5,594 nucleotides of DNA from an uncultured Eubacterium sp. GTDB lineage: Bacteria; Bacillota; Clostridia; Lachnospirales; Lachnospiraceae. The first letter of the stretch is position 1; every line of letters starts with the position of its first letter. Where the stretch lies: NCBI GenBank assembly GCA_904502145.1, contig CAJGDH010000129.1:1-5594 (forward strand), given 5' to 3'. The position numbers and the translations under genes are program-made. This document shows positions 1 to 5,593 of this stretch, one piece after another. The notes under the pieces were generated by a model that saw nothing but the letters and a program-made list of their open reading frames with translations, was not told the origin of the DNA and ran no database searches.

Positions 1-545
1 AAGTTTCCGTGATGGGATCAGGTATGGGAATCCCTTCCATGGTTATCTATGCCCATGAGCTCTACAACTTCTTCGGGGTGGAGACCATCATCCGCGTGGG
101 TTCTTCAGGTGCCCTCCAGGAGGATGTGAAACTCAAGGACGTGGTCATCGCCGAGAAGACAGTGACGAACTCTTCCTGTGTCCATGTTTTCGGAAAAGAC
201 CTGACCTATAAGCCGGCCGCAGATAAGAAGCTTCTCCAGATCTCGCAGATCGCGGCGGAGATCCTGGAGGTTCCGGTGGATGTGGGAACGATCTTTACCA
301 CGGATTATTTCTACAATCCGGATGCCAGTGCCCTGGAGAGGGCAAAAGCCAAAGGCCTTCTTTCCGTGGAGATGGAAACAGCGGGACTTTACCTGTGCGC
401 GGAAGCGAACAAGAAGAGAGCCCTTTCCATCCTGAGTATCTCCGACCATATCTCTACCGGTGAGATGCTTTCTCCGGAAGAGATCAGGGAAGGCTTCAAC
501 GATATGATGAAGATCGCTCTGGTTACTGCCGTCTGCAGCGTGTAG
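1..545 (+). CDS. deoD: Purine nucleoside phosphorylase DeoD, 5'-truncated by the window edge
   Basis: Catalyses phosphorolysis of purine (deoxy)nucleosides to free base plus (deoxy)ribose-1-phosphate in cytosolic purine salvage. About 180 residues are visible; the reading frame is open through base 3, so the real start lies upstream and GTG at 9 or ATG at 12 are internal. The protein aligns from memory with E. coli DeoD (about 239 aa), lacking roughly the first 56 residues. Visible hallmarks, counted from base 3: VMGSGMGIPS (3-12), IIRVGSSGA with the phosphate-binding Arg31 and Ser34 (E. coli R87, S90), the nucleoside-binding VEMETAG with E123-M124-E125 (E. coli 179-181), and SDH with the catalytic Asp148 (E. 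coli D204). The C-terminal FNDMMKIAL is also typical. The Arg expected at the E. coli R217 position appears shifted by one (I161-R162). It converges on the SAH hydrolase homologue and ends at a strong terminator. Family assignment is secure; preference between adenosine and inosine is not visible. Confidence 0.95.
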   Translation, partial: VSVMGSGMGIPSMVIYAHELYNFFGVETIIRVGSSGALQEDVKLKDVVIAEKTVTNSSCVHVFGKDLTYKPAADKKLLQISQIAAEILEVPVDVGTIFTTDYFYNPDASALERAKAKGLLSVEMETAGLYLCAEANKKRALSILSISDHISTGEMLSPEEIREGFNDMMKIALVTAVCSV

Positions 546-574
546 GTCTAAAGTATCCACAACTTAATATCTGA

Positions 575-620
575 CAAAAAAATTTACCCCTTTCTCCGAA
601 AAGAGAAAGGGGTTTTCTTT
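575..620. terminator. Rho-independent, probably bidirectional terminator between convergent genes
   Basis: A perfect 10-bp stem, CCCCTTTCTC (587-596) with GAGAAAGGGG (603-612), encloses a 6-nt loop (CGAAAA). On the + strand it is followed by TTTTCTTT (613-620), as expected for termination of deoD 30 nt after its stop codon. On the opposite strand the run of A residues at 575-582 reads as a T tract after the same stem, so it can also stop the minus-strand operon, whose last gene ends at 676. Confidence 0.92.
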
Positions 621-675
621 ATTTCAGCAGATCCTGTTCAGATAAAGCCTGTTTTCCTGCTGTCTGCCGCTCGTC

Positions 676-1920
676 TCAAACTGCCCAGCCGGACAGATAA
701 GCCTTCTGTTCTTCCGTCAGCTCGTCGATGGAGAGGTTCATGGCAGCCAGCTTGTAACGGCCGATGATATCATCGATGGAATCCGGAACCTGGTAGACCT
801 TTGTCTCCAGTTCATTTCTGTGATCCGCCAGCCACTTGAGGCTTAAGGCCTGAACGGCAAAGGACATGTCCATGATCTCTGCCGGATGTCCCATACCGCA
901 GGCAAGGTTCACCAGCCTGCCCTCACCCAGGACATTCAGAGTTTTTCCGTTCTCTAAAGTATATCCCATGATGTTGTGCCGCTGTACCTTTGAGGAGACA
1001 GCGATCTCCCTCAGCCTTGCCACGTCGATCTCACAGTCAAAATGGCCCGCGTTGCAGAGGATGGCATTGTCTTTCATTTCCCGGAAATGTCTTTCCACGA
1101 TCACGTCTTTGCAGCCGGTGACGGTGACAAAGAAATCCCCCAGTTTTGCCGCGTCATCCATCTTCATGATCCGGAAACCGTCCATGGTGGCATCGAGAGC
1201 CTTAAAGGGGTCGATCTCCGTTACGATGACGTTGGCCCCCATGCCCTTTGCCCGCATGGCCACACCTTTTCCGCACCAGCCGTAACCGGCCACAACCACG
1301 GTCTTGCCGGCGACGATAAGGTTGGTGGTATCCATGATGGCGGTCCAGACGGACTGTCCGGTACCGTACTTGTTGTCATAATAATGTTTTGCCTTTGCGT
1401 CGTTTACTGCCATCATGGGGCAGGGGAGGACGCCCTCCCTCTCTCTTGCTTTCAGACGGATGATCCCGGTGGTGGTCTCTTCACAGCCGCCGATCAGCTG
1501 ATCTCCGTACTCCTTACATCTTCCGCCCAGCAGGTTGATCAGGTCCCCGCCGTCATCCACGATCAGGTGGGGATGGCAGCTTAAGGTCTCCGCCAGCAGA
1601 TCTTCGTATTCCTGTTCATTTACCCCGTAGATGCCATAGGTTTCGACACCCATCTGGGATACGGCAGCAGCCACATCATCCTGGGTGGACAGGGGATTGC
1701 AGCCGGTGAGATAGACTTCGGCACCGCCTTTTTTCAGGACCAGGCCGAGGTTGGAGGTTTTTGCTTCCAGGTGAACGGATACTGCGATCCGAAGTCCTTT
1801 GAAGGGCTGTTCTTTTTCAAATTGTTTTTCGATCTCCGACAGGGCAGGCATATGGGACCGTACCCACTGGATCTTTGTCATCCCGGCCGGTGCCAGGGAG
1901 GGATCTTTGATGATGCTCAT
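676..1920 (-). CDS. ahcY: S-adenosylhomocysteine hydrolase homologue, short (archaeal/Thermotoga-like) type; possible S-inosylhomocysteine hydrolase
   Basis: A 414-aa NAD-dependent cytosolic enzyme that cleaves the thioether of SAH, or of a related nucleosyl-homocysteine, to homocysteine plus nucleoside. Visible features: STQDD (78-82), the catalytic-domain DDGGD (122-126) and EETTTG (147-152), K178/D182/N183 (human K186/D190/N191), the NAD-binding GYGWCGKG (212-219) with acidic E235 for the NAD ribose, CNAGHFD with H293 (human H301), and GEGRLVNLACGMGHP (332-346). It ends YLSGWAV and lacks the C-terminal Lys/Tyr tail (KPDHYRY) of the long eukaryotic form, so it belongs to the short class. 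At the adenine-contact segment it reads HLEAKT (50-55) where human has HMTVET. T57 and E59 are thus replaced by E52 and K54, which may alter base recognition. The start is supported by AGAAGGAGA about 8 nt upstream. It lies 59 nt after the SAH-deaminase-like gene with no terminator between, hence probably one operon. The superfamily is certain; SAH versus SIH as substrate is inference. Confidence 0.95.
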   Translation of the reverse strand: MSIIKDPSLAPAGMTKIQWVRSHMPALSEIEKQFEKEQPFKGLRIAVSVHLEAKTSNLGLVLKKGGAEVYLTGCNPLSTQDDVAAAVSQMGVETYGIYGVNEQEYEDLLAETLSCHPHLIVDDGGDLINLLGGRCKEYGDQLIGGCEETTTGIIRLKAREREGVLPCPMMAVNDAKAKHYYDNKYGTGQSVWTAIMDTTNLIVAGKTVVVAGYGWCGKGVAMRAKGMGANVIVTEIDPFKALDATMDGFRIMKMDDAAKLGDFFVTVTGCKDVIVERHFREMKDNAILCNAGHFDCEIDVARLREIAVSSKVQRHNIMGYTLENGKTLNVLGEGRLVNLACGMGHPAEIMDMSFAVQALSLKWLADHRNELETKVYQVPDSIDDIIGRYKLAAMNLSIDELTEEQKAYLSGWAV

Positions 1921-1979
1921 ATAGGATTCTCCTTCTAATTTAGTTAATTCTCCGTTCTATCAGTGAGATCACGGTGGGA

Positions 1980-3254
1980 TCAGAGATTCGTATCCACGAT
2001 CTTCCCGACCTCGTAGTATACTCTTTCCTTATCTATGGTCAGCAGCTCCCGCTTTCTCATCACAAATCTTCCGTTGATCATCACGGAGTCCACCTCTGAC
2101 CCGTTTGCCGAGTAGCACAGGGCCGAGGAGAGGTTGTTGTTGGGGAAGAGAGAGGGCGCGTCAAGATCGATGAAGATCAGGTCCGCCGCCGCGCCTTCCG
2201 TGATATTGCCGATGGCCGGGTTCTTCAGAGCCCGGGAAGCATTGAATGTGGCAGCTTTTACAATATAGTCTGAAGGGATGGCCAGACAGTCCCTGGTGTG
2301 GGCTTTGTGCATCAGGGATAACAGGCCCATCTCCCGGAACATGTTCAGAGTATTGTTGCTGGCTGCACCGTCGGTTCCCACGCAGACGTTGATCCCCTTC
2401 TCCTTCATCTGGCTGATGGGGGCGATCCCGTTGCCCAGCTTAGCGTTGCTGGCCACATTGGTGACCACGGAAGCTCCGGAATTCTTCAGGATATCCAGAT
2501 CATTATCCCGCATCTGCACACAGTGGGCCAGAATAGTCTCCTCATCCAGGAATCCCAGGTCGGAGAGAAGCTGCACGGGGGTCTTGCCGTGATTCTTCAG
2601 GCAGTCCTCCACCTCCGTCAGACTTTCGGACAGATGGATCTCTTTCAGCATTCCATGTTCCTTTGCGGCTTCTGCCACCTGCTGCAGGAGGCGTGGGGAA
2701 CAGGTGTAGATGGCGTGGGGGGCAAGGATGAAGTTCAGCGTGTCCGATTCGAACTCCTTCTTCTCCTCCAAGGCCTCGCTGTATCGGCTGTAGCCGTCTT
2801 TGCAGAGGTCATCCCCCACCAGTCCTCTTCCGAAATAGGCCCTGATCCCGGCATCTTTTGCCGCAAGAGGAGGCTGGCGATGATACATGTGCATATCCAC
2901 GAAACAGGTGGTCCCGGTGCTGATCATCTCCAGATAACCCAGCATGGAGGTCCAGTAAGCCGCCTCTTTGGGCAGGTTGTCCTCCACCGGCATTACCCGG
3001 TTGAAAAGCCATTCCTGAAACGGGACATCATCCGCATAATTTCTCATCATGGTCATGTAGGCGTGGGTGTGCATATTGACCAGGCCCGGCATGATCAGCC
3101 TGCGGGAAGCATCGACGGTTTCGTAGGATTCATCTTCCCCGAAGGGGGAAAATGTGATCTTTCCTTCCCGGACATAGATGGTCCTGGCTTCTGTCACGAT
3201 ATCGCCATCCCGGAAAGAAAGGATGACACCGTTATTTATCTTATAGTTTTTCAT
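1980..3254 (-). CDS. mtaD: Amidohydrolase of the MtaD family: S-adenosylhomocysteine / 5'-methylthioadenosine deaminase
   Basis: A 424-aa cytosolic metal-dependent deaminase that hydrolyses the adenine 6-amino group of SAH, MTA or 5'-deoxyadenosine to give the inosyl compound plus ammonia. It matches, from memory, Thermotoga maritima TM0936, shown to deaminate SAH and MTA. Visible residues: metal ligands H62 and H64 (NMHTHA), H207 (EIHLSE, with E210), and D295 in GTDGAASNN. Also present are H180 (APHAIYTCS), H244 (LAHC) and S299, plus R143 (GRGL) and R157 near the positions of the TM0936 arginines that hold the substrate tail. The stretch SNAKLGNGIAPI (269-280) is highly characteristic, as is the C-terminal EGAAADLIFIDLD (353-365). 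The start at 3254 was chosen because AGGAGG sits 5 nt upstream. A longer in-frame start at 3386 would place the promoter inside the gene and add an unrelated N-terminus. First gene of a minus-strand operon, with the SAH hydrolase homologue next. The exact in vivo substrate cannot be fixed from sequence. Confidence 0.93.
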   Translation of the reverse strand: MKNYKINNGVILSFRDGDIVTEARTIYVREGKITFSPFGEDESYETVDASRRLIMPGLVNMHTHAYMTMMRNYADDVPFQEWLFNRVMPVEDNLPKEAAYWTSMLGYLEMISTGTTCFVDMHMYHRQPPLAAKDAGIRAYFGRGLVGDDLCKDGYSRYSEALEEKKEFESDTLNFILAPHAIYTCSPRLLQQVAEAAKEHGMLKEIHLSESLTEVEDCLKNHGKTPVQLLSDLGFLDEETILAHCVQMRDNDLDILKNSGASVVTNVASNAKLGNGIAPISQMKEKGINVCVGTDGAASNNTLNMFREMGLLSLMHKAHTRDCLAIPSDYIVKAATFNASRALKNPAIGNITEGAAADLIFIDLDAPSLFPNNNLSSALCYSANGSEVDSVMINGRFVMRKRELLTIDKERVYYEVGKIVDTNL

Positions 3255-3259
3255 AGGGT

Positions 3260-3265
3260 CCTCCT
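3260..3265 (-). promoter_or_regulatory. Ribosome binding site deciding the deaminase start
   Basis: The minus strand reads AGGAGG here, 5 nt before the ATG whose first base is 3254. It fixes the deaminase start at MKNYKINNGV, rather than the longer in-frame ATG at 3386, which would begin upstream of the likely promoter. Confidence 0.85.
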
Positions 3266-3278
3266 GAAAAGGTTCTCG

Positions 3279-3297
3279 GACGGAGATCGGCTCCGTC
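3279..3297 (-). promoter_or_regulatory. Stem-loop at the predicted 5' end of the deaminase-hydrolase mRNA
   Basis: GACGGAG (3279-3285) and CTCCGTC (3291-3297) form a perfect 7-bp stem with a 5-nt loop. Two further pairs are possible beyond one mismatch. The start site predicted from the -10 box is near 3297, so this hairpin would sit at the extreme 5' end of a leader of only about 43 nt, some 13 nt upstream of the ribosome binding site. A role in transcript stability is inference. The leader is too short for any SAH or SAM riboswitch. Confidence 0.5.
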
Positions 3298-3303
3298 TGA
3301 TGT

Positions 3304-3312
3304 ATTATAGCA
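3304..3312 (-). promoter_or_regulatory. Extended -10 promoter of the deaminase-hydrolase operon
   Basis: The minus strand reads TGCTATAAT, a perfect sigma-A -10 hexamer with the upstream TG of an extended -10. The hexamer 17 nt further upstream (TTTCGG) is a poor -35, which fits reliance on the extended -10. It lies about 50 nt before the start codon at 3254, predicting initiation near 3297. Confidence 0.75.
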
Positions 3313-3374
3313 CAATCGGGCTTTCCCCGAAAACACAATACGGTGATCCATGTAAACTTTTTTTGAAAAGGGGG

Positions 3375-3403
3375 TTGACAAGACATTTACTCCGTATTAT
3401 TAT
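3375..3403 (+). promoter_or_regulatory. Sigma-A promoter of the ABC transporter-GntR operon
   Basis: TTGACA (3375-3380) is a perfect -35 hexamer. A 17-nt spacer leads to TATTAT (3398-3403), which differs from TATAAT at one base. Transcription should start near 3410, leaving an AT-rich leader of about 78 nt before the ATG at 3488. The -10 and start site are overlapped by a long inverted repeat, so this strong promoter is probably repressed by default. Confidence 0.85.
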
Positions 3404-3436
3404 ACTATTGTATTAAGCAACTAATACAATAGTATA
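3401..3436. promoter_or_regulatory. Perfect 15-bp inverted repeat, probable operator of the downstream GntR regulator
   Basis: TATACTATTGTATTA (3401-3415) is exactly mirrored by TAATACAATAGTATA (3422-3436) around a 6-nt spacer. Each arm also contains an internal ATAC-N4-GTAT half-palindrome, so the site may hold two dimers. It begins inside the -10 box and runs to about +26, the classic place for a repressor to block polymerase. There is no T tract after it, and half of the left arm lies before the predicted start, so an RNA hairpin or terminator is less likely. Assignment to the GntR protein encoded at the end of the same operon is inference from context. Confidence 0.75.
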
Positions 3437-3487
3437 TAAAAATTATTATTTATCTTATTTCATATAAATTATGAAGGAGGGGTAATC

Positions 3488-4207
3488 ATGGAGAATCTTG
3501 TAACCTGCACACATCTTTCAAAAAAGTACGGCAGCAATCCCGCACTTAGTGATGTGAACCTTACTTTGGAGAGGGGGCATATCATCGGACTTCTGGGACC
3601 CAACGGTTCCGGAAAGACCACTTTGATCAAGCTGCTGAACGGCCTTCTGACACCTACGGAGGGAGAGATCCTCATCGATGGGGAGAAGCCGGGACCATAC
3701 AGCAAGTCCATCGTCAGCTACCTTCCGGATAAGATGTATTTTGCCGACTGGATGACCATCAATGATCTTCTGAATCTCTTTGAAGATTTCTATGAAGATT
3801 TTGACCGGGTAAAGGCGGAGCATATGTGCGGCCTTCTTAATATTCCCCTGAAAGAGAAGATGAAGAAGCTTTCCAAGGGAAATAAAGAGAAAGTCCAGCT
3901 CATCCTGGTCATGAGCAGACAGGCCCAGCTTTATCTGCTGGACGAACCCATCGCCGGTGTGGATCCCGCCGCAAGGGATTACATCCTGGAAACCATCATC
4001 AATAATTATAATGAAGAAGGAACCATCCTGATCTCCACACACCTTATCGCCGATATCGAAAAGGTCCTCGATCAGGTCATCTTCATTCACGAAGGCCAGA
4101 TCCTGAAACATGCCTATGTAGACGACCTCAGGGAGGAGAACGGCAAGTCCATCGACCAGCAGTTCCGGGATATGTTCCATGCATCCGTATATAAAGGAGG
4201 TGAGTGA
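3488..4207 (+). CDS. ABC transporter ATP-binding protein (YtrB-like)
   Basis: A 239-aa single nucleotide-binding domain that would hydrolyse ATP at the inner face of the membrane to drive the permease encoded next. Visible motifs: Walker A GPNGSGKT (37-44), Walker B LYLLDE (148-153), D-loop GVDP (157-160) and H-loop STH with H185. The signature is the variant LSKGN (128-132) instead of LSGGQ, and the Q-loop position reads YLPD (78-81), with Asp where Gln is usual. Both departures occur in small YtrB-like exporters, so loss of activity need not follow. AAGGAGG at 3474-3480, 7 nt before ATG, fixes the start. The stop codon is one base before the permease ATG, and the permease's ribosome binding site lies inside this gene, indicating translational coupling. 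The transported substrate is unknown; lipid, peptide or antibiotic export is possible. Confidence 0.93.
   Translation: MENLVTCTHLSKKYGSNPALSDVNLTLERGHIIGLLGPNGSGKTTLIKLLNGLLTPTEGEILIDGEKPGPYSKSIVSYLPDKMYFADWMTINDLLNLFEDFYEDFDRVKAEHMCGLLNIPLKEKMKKLSKGNKEKVQLILVMSRQAQLYLLDEPIAGVDPAARDYILETIINNYNEEGTILISTHLIADIEKVLDQVIFIHEGQILKHAYVDDLREENGKSIDQQFRDMFHASVYKGGE
4194..4204 (+). promoter_or_regulatory. Ribosome binding site deciding the permease start
   Basis: AAAGGAGGTGA is an extended match to the 16S anti-Shine-Dalgarno sequence and lies just before the ATG at 4209. It favours that start over the in-frame ATG at 4179, which lies within the ATPase gene and has no comparable site. It overlaps the last codons of the ATPase, coupling translation of the two genes. 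Confidence 0.85.
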
Positions 4208-4208
4208 A

Positions 4209-5069
4209 ATGTTGGGTAAATTGATGAAATATGATCTGAAGTCCATGCTCAAGACCATGCTCCCACTGTGGATAGCCCTGATCGTGGCTAGTATCCTGTT
4301 CAGTATCCGGCTGATCTTTTTCTCAGGCGGAGAGGAGGCCCCGTTTGTCAGCTCCGGGGGAAATGTAAGCCTGGTCATCATGGGAATGGTTCTTTTCGGA
4401 GTATTCGCGGCGGTTTTTGTCCTGAATATCATCGTGGTGATCCAGAGATTCTGGAACGGTCTTCTGAAGGATGAAGGGTATCTGATGTTCACTCTTCCGG
4501 TATCCTCCAGATCCCTGATCATCTCTAAAGCACTGAGCGCGGTGATCATTTCCGCTATCAGCACTCTTGTTACCGTTATCTGTATTATCCTGTTTGTTAC
4601 CCTCGGGTTCATCGGCTATTCCGCAAACGGAGCCGAGGCCTACAGCTTTACGGAGCTCCTGGGCCGGCTGTGGAATTCTTTCGTTCAGTACTATGGCGCG
4701 AACCCCCTCAGGAATACCGGGTGGATACTCTTCTGGTTCATCATGGGGATCACCGAGCTGCTGGGAAGTATTTACCACGCTTATCTGGCAATGGCTTTCG
4801 GTCAGCTGAGCAATAAGAACCGTTTTCTGATGTCCATTCTGGCTTATCTGGGCATTTCCGTCGTCATCAGTACGGTAGTTCTGGCGCCTTTAGGAGCCAT
4901 GGGACTTCTCGCCACAACACCGGCAACAGGACCGGCCTGGATGTTCAATGCCTCCGGGGGACCATCCTTCGCCGTGCTGACAGCAAGCCTTATTGTTAAT
5001 ATTCTTCAGGTAGTGATCTATCATGTTGGTACTGAATTGCTGCTGACCAAAAAACTTAATCTTGAATAA
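4209..5069 (+). CDS. ABC transporter permease, six predicted membrane helices
   Basis: A 286-aa integral membrane protein, the presumed partner of the upstream ATPase. Hydrophobic stretches that could be membrane helices are near residues 17-38, 53-78, 112-136, 172-198, 207-232 and 253-276, a six-helix ABC-2-like layout. Between helices 2 and 3 is a cytosolic-looking segment, RFWNGLLKDEGYLMFTLPVSS (80-100). This motif is familiar from Clostridia ABC permeases of this kind and may contain the coupling helix that contacts the ATPase. A short polar N-terminus (MLGKLMKYDLKSM) precedes the first helix; no signal peptide is seen. The gene starts one base after the ATPase stop and is followed after 29 nt by the GntR gene. 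No residue reveals the substrate. Since the pair has one ATPase and one permease, the working transporter would be a homodimer of each. Helix limits are by eye. Confidence 0.9.
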   Translation: MLGKLMKYDLKSMLKTMLPLWIALIVASILFSIRLIFFSGGEEAPFVSSGGNVSLVIMGMVLFGVFAAVFVLNIIVVIQRFWNGLLKDEGYLMFTLPVSSRSLIISKALSAVIISAISTLVTVICIILFVTLGFIGYSANGAEAYSFTELLGRLWNSFVQYYGANPLRNTGWILFWFIMGITELLGSIYHAYLAMAFGQLSNKNRFLMSILAYLGISVVISTVVLAPLGAMGLLATTPATGPAWMFNASGGPSFAVLTASLIVNILQVVIYHVGTELLLTKKLNLE

Positions 5070-5098
5070 AAAATGGATCCGGAAAAGGAGATGGTATT

Positions 5099-5467
5099 AT
5101 GATCTGGAAATTAAATGAAGACCGTCCTATCTGGGTTCAGCTTAAGGAACAGCTGGGTAAGCAGATCGTCACCGGCCGTTACGGTACCGGCGAACGACTG
5201 CCCAGCGTCCGGGACCTGGCCAAGGAGGCCGGTGTCAACCCCAACACGATGCAGAGAGCCCTGGCTTCTCTGGATCAGGACGGACTGACGGTCACAAGCC
5301 GGACCAGCGGCCGGTGTGTAACCACGGACGAAGCAGTGATCTCGGCACTGCGCCGGGACATTGCCAGAGGGATAATCGACAATTATCTGGAAGCCATGGC
5401 AGAGATGGGATACAGCCGGCAGGAGGCTGCGGCCATGGCAGGAAATGAATCCCCCATCGAAAATTGA
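5099..5467 (+). CDS. GntR family transcriptional regulator, YtrA type
   Basis: A 122-aa DNA-binding protein, probably the autorepressor of this transporter operon. Residues 10-77 form the GntR winged helix: PIWVQLKEQLGKQI (10-23), the start of the domain, then the helix-turn-helix around LPSVRDLAKEAGVNPNTMQR (34-53), then ALASLDQDGL and the wing SRTSGRCVT (67-75). The C-terminal part is only about 45 residues, predicted helical (DEAVISALRRDIARGIIDNYLEAM), as in the YtrA subfamily. There is no large ligand-binding domain such as FadR, HutC or MocR types carry. Effector sensing is therefore unclear; YtrA-type proteins often respond to cell-envelope antibiotics. AAAGGAG at 5084-5090 lies 8 nt before the ATG. 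It is the last gene of the operon, whereas related clusters often place the regulator first. The long inverted repeat over the operon promoter is its likely binding site. Confidence 0.93.
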   Translation: MIWKLNEDRPIWVQLKEQLGKQIVTGRYGTGERLPSVRDLAKEAGVNPNTMQRALASLDQDGLTVTSRTSGRCVTTDEAVISALRRDIARGIIDNYLEAMAEMGYSRQEAAAMAGNESPIEN

Positions 5468-5484
5468 TCTGAATTGATCTAAAG

Positions 5485-5535
5485 AGGACATCGGATCGGA
5501 GAGCGAAAGATCTTCGGGAGGTGTCCTTCTTTTTT
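5485..5535 (+). terminator. Rho-independent terminator of the ABC-GntR operon
   Basis: AGGACA (5485-5490) pairs with TGTCCT (5522-5527), and the stem can be prolonged inward by T-G and C-G pairs. The interior is about 30 nt and can fold further, for example CGAA (5504-5507) with TTCG (5513-5516). A T-rich run, TCTTTTTT, follows at 5528-5535. It begins 17 nt after the GntR stop codon. The large interior is unusual for a simple terminator but does not exclude it. Confidence 0.75.
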
Positions 5536-5561
5536 GCAAAATGAACAATCAGACTGAATTC

Positions 5562-5593
5562 TCGTGGAAATCGCATAGAAAAAATCGTGGAAA
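5562..5593. repeat. Short direct repeat at the right edge
   Basis: TCGTGGAAA occurs at 5562-5570 and again at 5585-5593, a period of 23 bases, in the short non-coding tail after the operon terminator. The stretch from 5536 to the window end shows no gene, promoter or RNA I can recognise. The pair could be chance, or the beginning of something that continues beyond the window. Confidence 0.3.

Noticed and set aside
625..662. CAGCAG / CTGCTG pair after the hydrolase gene as a separate terminator
   Set aside because: The stem is only 6 bp with a 26-nt loop and no T tract on either strand. The strong hairpin at 587-612 explains termination better.
1042..1584. Open frame of 180 codons on the + strand inside the SAH hydrolase homologue
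   Set aside because: It is antisense to a highly conserved enzyme, with no ribosome binding site or recognisable domain.
1921..1979. Separate promoter or terminator between the deaminase and hydrolase genes
   Set aside because: I see a good ribosome binding site but no convincing -35/-10 pair and no stable stem with a T tract, so co-transcription is the simpler reading.
3255..3386. N-terminal extension of the deaminase to an ATG at 3386 (468 aa version)
   Set aside because: The extension has no ribosome binding site that I see, it contains the TGCTATAAT promoter, and its residues do not resemble the family. AGGAGG directly before the ATG at 3254 gives the usual family length.
2523..3416. 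Long open frame (297 codons) on the + strand opposite the deaminase
   Set aside because: It lies wholly antisense to a well-supported gene, has no recognisable domain, and is the kind of shadow frame expected in moderately GC-rich coding DNA.
3518..4612. Long open frame (364 codons) on the minus strand across the ATPase and permease genes
   Set aside because: It is antisense to two genes with clear motifs, shows no family features, and spans their junction, so it is a shadow frame.
5462..5480. Tandem direct repeat AATTGATCT with a 10-base period over the GntR stop codon
   Set aside because: Only two copies of nine bases, without neighbours or symmetry suggesting function; most likely a local duplication. 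It supplies a second TGA, but in a different frame.
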